Shown here: in pieces, positions 7,390 to 16,078 of the stretch
How the letters are laid out: each line of letters opens with the position of its first letter
Numbering within the stretch: position 1 is the stretch's first letter
Origin: Burkholderiales bacterium UBA4615
GTDB lineage: Bacteria > Pseudomonadota > Gammaproteobacteria > Burkholderiales > Burkholderiaceae_E
Reading direction: 5' to 3'
NCBI GenBank assembly: GCA_002386465.1
Contig: DGIT01000147.1
Coordinates: 1-24,483, forward strand
Length of the DNA stretch: 24,483 bases
Notes under the pieces: generated by a model
What the model was told of the DNA's origin: nothing
What the model saw: the letters and a program-made list of their open reading frames with translations, nothing else
Databases searched by the model: none
Translations under genes and position numbers: made by a program

Positions 7390-8667
7390 TGCCTGCCCCG
7401 GTGCACGCTGCTCAGCGTGCAGCAGGGCATCGCGCAGGGCTTCCTGTCGGAAGGGCTTGGAGACGAAATCATCCATGCCTGCGTCATGGCAGCGTTTGCG
7501 ATCCTGCTCGAAGGCGTTGGCCGTGACCGCGATGATCCAGGGCTGGGCCCGCTCAGCCGGCAGCGCCCTGATGGCCCGGGTGGCTTCCAGTCCGTCCATG
7601 ATCGGCATCTGGACATCCATGAGCACCACGTCAAACGGGGCGCTGCGCACGGCCTCCAGAGCTTCTTCTCCATTGCTGGCAAGCGTGGCCTGAATGCCGA
7701 ATTTGCTCAGGACCGTCAGGGCCAGGGACTGATTGACCGGATTGTCTTCGGCCACCAGGACGCGCAGTTGTTCAAGCTGTGTGGTCGGCCCAGGCTCAAC
7801 CGGGGCCGTCTGCAGGTCGGACGTCGGCACATCGACCACGACAGAAAACGTGAATCTGCTGCCGACAGTCGGCTCACTCTCGAAATCCAGCACTCCGCCC
7901 ATCAGGCGGATCAGTCGTGCGGTAATGGCCAGACCCAGGCCCGGGCCATCTGCTCCGGGAGCAGCGGCAATGGATGGCCGCTGCAGGGCATCGCGCAGCC
8001 GACTTTGCCGCTCGCGCGAGATGCCGGCCCCGGTATCACGCACCATGCTGCGCAATCGCACCCGGCCGTCGGATTCGTTGTGAGCATGCAGTTCGATGCG
8101 CACTTCGCCCTGCTCGGTGAAGCGAATGGCATTGGCCAGCAGGTTCATCCAGACCTGCTGCAGATGCGTCGGGTCGCCCACCAGGCGCGCGGGCAGCGGG
8201 CCGGTCCACAGCAGCATGCTCAGCCCTTTGCGTTCGGCCTGCGCGCGCATCAGTGCCACAGTGTCCTGGATCAGACGCAAGGGCGAGAAGCCGCGACGGT
8301 CCAGGTGCATGCGTCCCGCTTCGATGTCCGAGAAATCCAGTACCGCATTCACAATGCCCAGCAGCGCTTCGGCTGACTGGTTCAGGGTCTCGACATAGCC
8401 GCGTTGCTCGCGGTCCAGGCGGGTGGCCCGCAGCAGTTCGATCATGCCAACGACGCCGTTGAGCGGCGTGCGCACTTCGTGGCTCATGGCCGAAACGAAT
8501 TCGCTCTTGGCGCGGGTGGCCGCCTCGGCTTCCTCGCGTGCGGCTTCGGCCCTCACCCGCGCAGTGCGTTCGGTTTCCAGGCGCCGGGCCAGGCGCGCCA
8601 GCGCCTCCAACCCCGTATCGGCAGGCAGGGGGGCGCCGGAGGTGTTCGATTCGGAAGGCGGGTTCAC
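7381..8667 (-). CDS. Soluble hybrid histidine kinase (HisKA-HATPase_c-REC)
   Basis: From the GTG at 8667 the protein has 428 residues. After a short coiled lead (AR/E-rich, about 20-55) comes the HisKA box SAMSHEVRTPLNGVVG with phospho-acceptor H63. The ATPase has an N-box (NLLANAIRFT, N179), a G1 box (DTGAGI, 211-216) and a G2 box (GPGLGLAI). A receiver domain follows with VAEDNPVNQS, acceptor D351 in VVLMDVQMPIMDG and K404 in VSKPF. There are no membrane segments and no recognised sensor or Hpt domain, so the input and the final phosphotransfer partner are missing. The start is uncertain: an in-frame ATG at 8802 has GGGAG 7 bases upstream and would add 45 residues, but those codons are rich in rare AGA, CTA, ACA and TCT and look non-coding. 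A TACAGT -10-like box at 8729-8734 also favours the shorter form. Confidence 0.88.
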   Translation of the reverse strand: MNPPSESNTSGAPLPADTGLEALARLARRLETERTARVRAEAAREEAEAATRAKSEFVSAMSHEVRTPLNGVVGMIELLRATRLDREQRGYVETLNQSAEALLGIVNAVLDFSDIEAGRMHLDRRGFSPLRLIQDTVALMRAQAERKGLSMLLWTGPLPARLVGDPTHLQQVWMNLLANAIRFTEQGEVRIELHAHNESDGRVRLRSMVRDTGAGISRERQSRLRDALQRPSIAAAPGADGPGLGLAITARLIRLMGGVLDFESEPTVGSRFTFSVVVDVPTSDLQTAPVEPGPTTQLEQLRVLVAEDNPVNQSLALTVLSKFGIQATLASNGEEALEAVRSAPFDVVLMDVQMPIMDGLEATRAIRALPAERAQPWIIAVTANAFEQDRKRCHDAGMDDFVSKPFRQEALRDALLHAEQRAPGQASG

Positions 8668-8901
8668 GGGCAGGTCAGGGCAACTCGGAAGCAAATCTGT
8701 GCAGTCAGAAAGGTCATCACGAAAGATGACTGTAGCGCACGGTAGTCCCAGTCTGCCATGAGAAGGCGGGGTGATACACACCTGCCGGTCGAAGGGCGGC
8801 ATAATCCCGCTCCCGCGCGCGTCGGCGCCGCGCTGAGGCGCGGGCACCCGCGCCTTTGAACCGGCCTTGCGCAGAACGGTTCCCTGCAACGAGACTCTCC
8901 C

Positions 8902-11193
<2,292 letters not shown>

Positions 11194-11276
11194 AGCTGTA
11201 CGGGCGGCGCTGCGAAAGCCTGTGCGGGCTGCCCCAGGAAAGTAACCGTCTGGGGGCGCTTAGGCAGCCGTTTGTC

Positions 11277-11293
11277 GGCGCACCCGGTGCGCC
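11277..11293. other. GC-rich inverted repeat in the maeB / DUF1631 gap
   Basis: GGCGCACC and GGTGCGCC flank a single C. In RNA it could fold as a short hairpin downstream of maeB, but there is no T-run, so a terminator role is only possible, not shown. Confidence 0.3.
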
Positions 11294-11379
11294 TGCCTCT
11301 TGGCAAGTTCACGCCCGTCACGTTCCCGCTACGCTTGTGCGTTCTGGGTTGATCCGACCCGCGTGCACAGCCAACGGCC

Positions 11380-13683
11380 ATGTCTTTCACCGATCCATCC
11401 TCGTCATCGACCGATCCTGCGCTGCTGCAAGCCTGCAGCGCGATGATCCTGGATCGGATGTCGCAGGTGGTGGCCGAGGCCTTGACCCGCATCAGCGATG
11501 AACTGACGGCCGAAGCGCTGCGCTCCGAACTCCATGAGCGACGCGAGCTGCTGCTCGATGCCGTCATGCTGGTGCGCGAAAGTCGCCTGGATATCGAAGC
11601 GCGTTTTCGGCGCAGTTTCACCGAGGTGTTCCAGGGCCGGATGTTTCCGGGCGAGGCCCGCGCAACCGACCGTGCGCAGCAGCCAATGCGCGAACTGTCG
11701 CTGATGTCCGACGACAGTCTCAGCGATACGCTTGAGGTCGGACGATTGGCGCAGCGCGCCGGAGGCGCTCTCGATCCGGAGCAGGTGTTGGGAATTCGCG
11801 CACGACTGGCGGCGCTCATTGAACGCGACTGGTTCGATGAAGCTCGTCACCCGGCGTCACCCGATGCGATCTTCGAGGCCCTGCGCATGGCACTGGCCGA
11901 ACTCGCGCCACGTGCCGAAGTCAAGACGGCGCTGCTCGACGCCTTTGAGCCGCATGTCAGCCGCAGCCTCAATGGCGTGTATGAGGCGGTCAATGACCAG
12001 CTGCGTGCGCATCATGTCTTGCCGCGTTTGCGTGCACAGGTGCAGACTGCCTCGGACGTCTCCCGACGGGCTGGCGCGCCCGACACCGCTTCGCGCTCCG
12101 ACACAGAGCCTGCCGTGAATGCTTCGGGCGCTGCAGTGTCAATGCGCACGCCCCCCGCTGCAGGCGCTTCAGGTGGCATATCGGGCGGCACGATGAGTGG
12201 CACGTCTCAAACCGGTGCAGCCCAGACCGGCTGGAGCGGGCAGGTGGTGGCGCAGTACCACGATGCGATGGCCCAGGCGCAGGCCGGCCGACCCGCCGGA
12301 CGTCGCCAGATGGCGCAGTTGCTCTCGAACCCTGCGATGTTCGAGACCGATGAGGGCCCGCTCGCACCGGTGGGCCCGCCGCTCGTAGCGGTCCTCACCG
12401 ATCTGCAGCGTGACCACCACAGCAGCCAGTCGCCGCTGTCCGGCCCCGACATTGCGCGCCACGTCCGCGCACAGGGCACTCCGCTTGACCAGGTGACGGC
12501 CGAGATCGTCTCGCTGGTCTTTGACTACATCTATTCCGATCGCAGGCTGCCTGACCCGATCAAGCAGCAGCTGCTGCGTTTGCAGGTGGTGGCAGTCAAG
12601 GCGGCATTGCTGGATCGCGGATTTTTTGCGCGTCGCCAGCATCCAATTCGCCGGTTGATCGATCGCATCTCCGAGCTGGGCGTGGATCCCGACCAGGATC
12701 TGGCGGCACACGGGGCGCTGGTGGCGGGCATCGCCGCGATTGTGGATCAGGTGATCGCCGAGTTCGTGACCGACCTCGCCGTATTCGAACAAGGCATCGC
12801 GCAGGTCAATACGCTGGGTGAGCAGCAAGCTGAGCTGCGCGCCCAGCGCCTGGCGCGTGCCGAGCGCGAGGCGGCACTGCGCGAGGCGATGGCCCTGGCG
12901 CAGGACGAGGCACGCACGGAGCTTGAGCGGCGCATGGATCAGGACGTGCCCGCTTTCGTTCAGGACTTTCTGTTCAGCAGCTGGGCCGATGTGCTCGCCC
13001 GGGCGCGCTGCGCACCCGATGCAAGCGCCGGCGCACAGGCATGGTCTGTGGGTCTGCGCGCTGCCGAGTACCTGATCTGGAGCGTGCTGCCCAAGCAGAG
13101 CGACGAGATTGCGCGGCTCGCGGCAGTGCTGCCGGGACTGATGCGCGGACTGAACCGGGGACTCGATCTGCTGGAGCTGCCGGCAGACGCCCGAACTGGC
13201 TTTTTCGATGCGCTGCTGCGCACCCATACCCGTGAACTCGAGGCCGCCAAGAAACGCAGCGGCAGCGGCTCAGCACCACGTGCGACGGCCGTGCGGCTGC
13301 AGGCCGATGGCACGGTCGGGTTTGCACCCGATGCCGCGCAGGCTGCACGCCCCGTCTCAAAGTCGACTGTCGCCGCTGCATGGCCTGCGTCGGTCCAGGG
13401 TCTGGTCCGTGGTCAGCGTCTGGATCTTCACGAAGATGGTCAGCGTCAGACGTTCAAACTTGCCTGGATCAGCCCGGCGCGCAAGCTGTTCATCCTAAGT
13501 CGCCATCCGGATGAGACGCTGACCTTCGATGCGCAACGCATGGCCGAGATGTTGCGTGCCGGTACGATGTCGCTCTCGCTTGAGCCGATCACGGTGGAGC
13601 GCGCCATTCGCCGTGCCGCCAGCGACGAGGTGCTGGACACGCTCACCGGCGCGCCCACTCGCACGGCGCTCCAGGAAACCTGA
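11380..13683 (+). CDS. DUF1631 family protein of unknown function
   Basis: The 767-residue protein fits the DUF1631 family of beta- and gammaproteobacteria in length and in its ending, where LAWISPARKLFILSRH (about 688-703) is followed by a segment reading DAQRMAEMLRAG; this is the conserved C-terminal beta-rich region. The N-terminal third is helical. Residues about 231-285 are a low-complexity Gly/Ala/Ser/Thr linker, likely disordered. Residues about 470-526 are a strong coiled coil rich in Ala, Arg and Glu. There is no signal peptide or membrane segment. No catalytic motif is visible and no function is established that I can name. It has a 186-base gap before it and stands 58 bases before the RNase gene; nothing shows a functional link. 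The family call is fairly sure, the role is open. Confidence 0.85.
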   Translation: MSFTDPSSSSTDPALLQACSAMILDRMSQVVAEALTRISDELTAEALRSELHERRELLLDAVMLVRESRLDIEARFRRSFTEVFQGRMFPGEARATDRAQQPMRELSLMSDDSLSDTLEVGRLAQRAGGALDPEQVLGIRARLAALIERDWFDEARHPASPDAIFEALRMALAELAPRAEVKTALLDAFEPHVSRSLNGVYEAVNDQLRAHHVLPRLRAQVQTASDVSRRAGAPDTASRSDTEPAVNASGAAVSMRTPPAAGASGGISGGTMSGTSQTGAAQTGWSGQVVAQYHDAMAQAQAGRPAGRRQMAQLLSNPAMFETDEGPLAPVGPPLVAVLTDLQRDHHSSQSPLSGPDIARHVRAQGTPLDQVTAEIVSLVFDYIYSDRRLPDPIKQQLLRLQVVAVKAALLDRGFFARRQHPIRRLIDRISELGVDPDQDLAAHGALVAGIAAIVDQVIAEFVTDLAVFEQGIAQVNTLGEQQAELRAQRLARAEREAALREAMALAQDEARTELERRMDQDVPAFVQDFLFSSWADVLARARCAPDASAGAQAWSVGLRAAEYLIWSVLPKQSDEIARLAAVLPGLMRGLNRGLDLLELPADARTGFFDALLRTHTRELEAAKKRSGSGSAPRATAVRLQADGTVGFAPDAAQAARPVSKSTVAAAWPASVQGLVRGQRLDLHEDGQRQTFKLAWISPARKLFILSRHPDETLTFDAQRMAEMLRAGTMSLSLEPITVERAIRRAASDEVLDTLTGAPTRTALQET

Positions 13684-13702
13684 CTCGTCGCTGGACATCG
13701 GT

Positions 13703-13718
13703 ATCGGATGACTCCGAT
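13703..13718. promoter_or_regulatory. Candidate operator (ATCGGA-TGAC-TCCGAT) before the RNase gene
   Basis: A perfect 6-bp inverted repeat with a 4-base centre lies where a -35 box would be expected for the TAGCAT -10-like hexamer at 13729-13734. Its position would suit a repressor or activator site. No regulator is identified. Confidence 0.3.
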
Positions 13719-13728
13719 TCGGATCGGT

Positions 13729-13734
13729 TAGCAT
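13729..13734 (+). promoter_or_regulatory. -10-like hexamer (TAGCAT) 7 bases before the RNase ATG
   Basis: TAGCAT shares four of six bases with TATAAT and sits 7 bases before the ATG at 13742, which itself lacks any ribosome site. Transcription would begin at or next to the A of the start codon, predicting a leaderless mRNA. Confidence 0.4.
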
Positions 13735-13741
13735 CGCCGGC

Positions 13742-14143
13742 ATGCGCGTCGCACTGCGATCCCTGATTCGCCTGATCTGTCTGCTGATGCTGAGCCTGTC
13801 GGGTCAGGGTCTGCAGGCGCGCGAGCCTGCCCCGCCGGTTTCACGCGATGAACCCGCAGCCGAGGTCGCGCTTGCCGAGTTGCCGATCGAAGCCCGGCGC
13901 ATGCTCGATCTCATCCGCGCCGGCGGCCCTTTTCGCTACGACAAGGACGGCACGGTCTTTGCCAACCGCGAGCGCATCCTGCCGCGTCAGCCGCGCGGCT
14001 ATTACACCGAATACACCGTGCGCACGCCCGGGCAACGCAACCGCGGAGCACGACGCATCGTGGCCGGTGGCGACGTGGCCGTCACGCGCGAGTTCTGGTA
14101 CACCGACGACCACTACCAGTCGTTTCGTCGCATCCGGGAGTGA
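13742..14143 (+). CDS. Secreted guanyl-type ribonuclease (RNase Sa / barnase superfamily)
   Basis: The 133-residue precursor has a signal peptide: basic start, hydrophobic core at about residues 8-20, and a likely cut near LQA (24-26). The remainder lines up with Streptomyces RNase Sa: LPIEARRMLDLIRAGGPF, DGTVFANRE, then GYYTEYTVRTPG with catalytic base E90, RGARRIV with phosphate-binding R104/R105, and TDDHYQSF with catalytic acid H124. All active-site residues are kept, so it should cut RNA after guanosine. RNase Sa has a terminal disulfide; the mature protein here has no cysteine. It acts outside the cytoplasm. The barstar-like gene starts 4 bases after its stop, forming a toxin-inhibitor pair. 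No ribosome site precedes the ATG (see the -10-like hexamer). Confidence 0.92.
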   Translation: MRVALRSLIRLICLLMLSLSGQGLQAREPAPPVSRDEPAAEVALAELPIEARRMLDLIRAGGPFRYDKDGTVFANRERILPRQPRGYYTEYTVRTPGQRNRGARRIVAGGDVAVTREFWYTDDHYQSFRRIRE

Positions 14144-14147
14144 GTCG

Positions 14148-14567
14148 ATGAGCCCCACCAAACCGCCTGCTCAGGCCGTGTCACCCCTGGGCCGACGCAG
14201 TGTGAAGACCCTGCATGCGCGTGCGGTCAAAGAGCGGCTGCGCTGGTTGCATGCCGATTGCTCCGCTGCGCGCAGCAAGCGTGATGTGATGGCGACGCTC
14301 GCCCGGGCATTCGCGCTGCCCGCGCACTTCGGTGGCAACCTCGATGCGCTCTACGACTGCCTCACCGACCTGGAGCCGCTGCCGGGTGATCCGCCTGCCG
14401 GCTTTTTGTGCGTCGTGGAAGGCCTGCCCGCCGGCAGTGGTTTCGGTGCTGCGCAGATCGAAAGTCTGCTGGAGGTGTTCGCCGATACCGCCGACCACTT
14501 TCGCAAAAGCGGTATCGGGTTTGAGCTGTTTTATTCCCTTAGCGGCGAATCCCCAGCGCGTCCATGA
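14148..14567 (+). CDS. Barstar-family ribonuclease inhibitor
   Basis: The 139-residue protein ends in a barstar domain (about 45-135). The core reads LPAHFGGNLDALYDCLTDL; in barstar the same place is YYGENLDALWDCLTG, whose D35 and D39 plug the barnase active site, and both aspartates are kept. It has no signal peptide and should stay in the cytoplasm, protecting the cell from the RNase encoded just upstream. Classical barstar is about 90 residues; here a basic N-terminal tail of about 45 residues (rich in Arg, Lys and Ala) precedes the domain. I chose ATG at 14148, 4 bases after the RNase stop, since the frame further upstream would overlap the RNase gene. Its last 29 bases overlap the convergent DUF937 gene. 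The two genes are surely one transcript. Confidence 0.93.
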   Translation: MSPTKPPAQAVSPLGRRSVKTLHARAVKERLRWLHADCSAARSKRDVMATLARAFALPAHFGGNLDALYDCLTDLEPLPGDPPAGFLCVVEGLPAGSGFGAAQIESLLEVFADTADHFRKSGIGFELFYSLSGESPARP

Positions 14568-15129
14568 TCGCATTCAGATCGCCGACGCCGCCCTGAGGGA
14601 CCTGACCCTTCGGAGTGAGCTTGTCGATCAACTCGGGCAGGCCCACGGCCATGCCGTTGGCGGCCTCGCGTGGCTGCACACCGGCCTGCCGGGCGGCCTC
14701 GCTGACGCGGTCAATACCCAGCGTGCGCTCGATGTCCTCGGCACTGATCGGTTTGTTCGGGCCGGTGCCCACCCATGAATCTGCCCGGTCGCCCAGACCG
14801 TTGCGCCGGAATGCGTCCAGGATCTCGCCCAGACCGCCCATGGGATGACCGCCTGCAGGGCCCGCACCCGGGGCGCCCGCCTGACCCATGCGGTTCAGCA
14901 GATCGCCCAGCCCGCCCGGCCCTGCCGCAGGGCCTGGGCCAGCCTGTCCGCCCATGCGATTGAGCAGATCGCCCAATCCACCGGGGCCCGCACCGCCGCG
15001 CATACCGGCGCCACCCTGATTGGCCAGCATGGACATGAGGATCTGCAGGAGGGGATTGGCAGCGCGGGCATTCTGTTGCCCGCCCATTGCGCCGCTGAGG
15101 GAACCCAGAAGTACGTCGATCAGAGCCAT
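14539..15129 (-). CDS. YidB-like (DUF937) protein with Gly-rich internal repeats
   Basis: The 196-residue protein matches the YidB/DUF937 pattern: an N-terminal MALIDVLLGSLSG helix, then NPLLQILMSMLANQ, a glycine-rich middle, and a C-terminal domain with GPNKPISAEDIERTLG and VGLPELIDKLTPKGQVPQ. The middle holds two exact copies of GGLGDLLNRMG (50-60 and 72-82) and a diverged third, GGLGEILDAF (98-107), joined by Gly/Ala/Pro linkers. The DNA of the copies differs at several silent sites, so the duplication is not recent. The cellular role is not established. It lies 35 bases after rsmE on the same strand and is probably co-transcribed. Its end overlaps the barstar gene by 29 bases, convergently. 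Confidence 0.85.
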   Translation of the reverse strand: MALIDVLLGSLSGAMGGQQNARAANPLLQILMSMLANQGGAGMRGGAGPGGLGDLLNRMGGQAGPGPAAGPGGLGDLLNRMGQAGAPGAGPAGGHPMGGLGEILDAFRRNGLGDRADSWVGTGPNKPISAEDIERTLGIDRVSEAARQAGVQPREAANGMAVGLPELIDKLTPKGQVPQGGVGDLNAIMDALGIRR

Positions 15130-15164
15130 GATGGTTGCTTCAGGAAAGGTGGAAAACGCTCAGC

Positions 15165-15932
15165 CTACCGCAGCCCGCTGAAATCCCCGAAACGCGTCTG
15201 CACGGCAGCCAATGCGGCCAGTCCGGCCGTCTCGGTGCGCAGCACGCGCGGCCCGAGCTGCAGCCGCTCCCAACCGGCAGCCAGGGCCCCCGCAGTTTCG
15301 TCATCGGTCAGACCGCCTTCCGGCCCGACCAGCAGCCACAGCCGCTCGGGCGTCGCTCCCACCCGGACCCGCTCGCCCCCATCGGGCGACAACAGCCACC
15401 TCGGTGCGTCCGGGTCAGGCCCGCCCTGCTGCGCAGGGGTCTGCAGCCAGCGGTCCAGATCGATGACCGGATGGATCTCGGGCACCCGATCGCGCCCGCA
15501 CTGCATGCAGGCAGCGATGGCAATGCGTTGCCAGTGCCCCAGACGCTTGGCGGCGCGCGGTCCATCCAGCCTCAGGACCGAGCGGCGCGCCTGCAGCGGT
15601 TGAATGCTTCGCACACCCAGTTCGACCGCCTTTTCCACGACCCAGTCCATTTTGTCGCCGCCCGGCAGGCATTGGGCTAAATGCAGTGCCATCGGCGATT
15701 CGGTGCCGGCGTCGATCGGGTCGGCGAGTTGCACGGCCGCACCATTGGCGCGTGCCTCCAGCAGCGTGGCCGGCCAGCGCAGGCCGCTGCCGTTGAACAC
15801 CTCCAGCGCAGCACCGGCGGTCAGGCGCAACACGCGCACCGCATGATGGCTGGCCTGCTCATCGAGCTGCACGGTGGCACCTCCTAGCAGCGGGCCGGGA
15901 TGAAAGAGTCGTGTCGGAGCGCGTTCGGACAT
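15165..15932 (-). CDS. rsmE: 16S rRNA (uracil-1498-N3)-methyltransferase
   Basis: The 255-residue product is a SPOUT methyltransferase that methylates U1498 of 16S rRNA using S-adenosylmethionine. Visible landmarks are the PUA-like N-terminal part with HHAVRVLRL (29-37), KMDWVVEKAVELGV (94-107), LLVGPEGGLTDDE (200-212) and LGPRVLRTETA (226-236); the last two form the knot that binds the cofactor. The frame extends upstream to 16139, but ATG at 15932 starts where the family starts. It lacks a ribosome site and is preceded 8 bases away by TACACT (15941-15946). It diverges from transketolase and runs into the DUF937 gene. Confidence 0.95.
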   Translation of the reverse strand: MSERAPTRLFHPGPLLGGATVQLDEQASHHAVRVLRLTAGAALEVFNGSGLRWPATLLEARANGAAVQLADPIDAGTESPMALHLAQCLPGGDKMDWVVEKAVELGVRSIQPLQARRSVLRLDGPRAAKRLGHWQRIAIAACMQCGRDRVPEIHPVIDLDRWLQTPAQQGGPDPDAPRWLLSPDGGERVRVGATPERLWLLVGPEGGLTDDETAGALAAGWERLQLGPRVLRTETAGLAALAAVQTRFGDFSGLR

Positions 15933-15940
15933 GGCAGGGC

Positions 15941-15946
15941 AGTGTA
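15941..15946 (-). promoter_or_regulatory. -10-like hexamer (TACACT) 8 bases before the rsmE ATG
   Basis: On the minus strand TACACT lies 8 bases before ATG 15932. The predicted start site is within one or two bases of the ATG, so the mRNA would be leaderless or nearly so. No good -35 is seen. Confidence 0.4.
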
Positions 15947-16034
15947 ATCGCGCAGCCCATCGCCAACGGCCTCTACGCCGCGTCATACCGCCGCGCCACG
16001 GGCATTTCGCACGGATCGGGCGGCCTGCCTTTGT

Positions 16035-16040
16035 TAGAAT
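16035..16040 (+). promoter_or_regulatory. Candidate -10 box (TAGAAT) for the tkt-gap operon
   Basis: TTGTTAGAATGG contains TAGAAT, five of six matches to TATAAT. Transcription would start near 16047, about 32 bases before the chosen tkt ATG. The -35 region is weak. Confidence 0.4.
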
Positions 16041-16078
16041 GGCCGGCTCGGCCTTCATGTCCAGGCGCGTCCCAGACC

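Noticed and set aside
12169..13227. 352-codon minus-strand frame inside the DUF1631 gene
   Set aside because: Compositional shadow; no start signal or family features, while the plus frame has coding-like codons and a family ending.
13848..14147. Upstream extension of the barstar frame
   Set aside because: It would overlap nearly all of the RNase gene in another frame. The ATG 4 bases after the RNase stop gives a normal operon junction.
15911..16078. Upstream extension of transketolase
   Set aside because: It would overlap the rsmE start and contain its own TAGAAT promoter box; the added residues show no similarity to transketolases.
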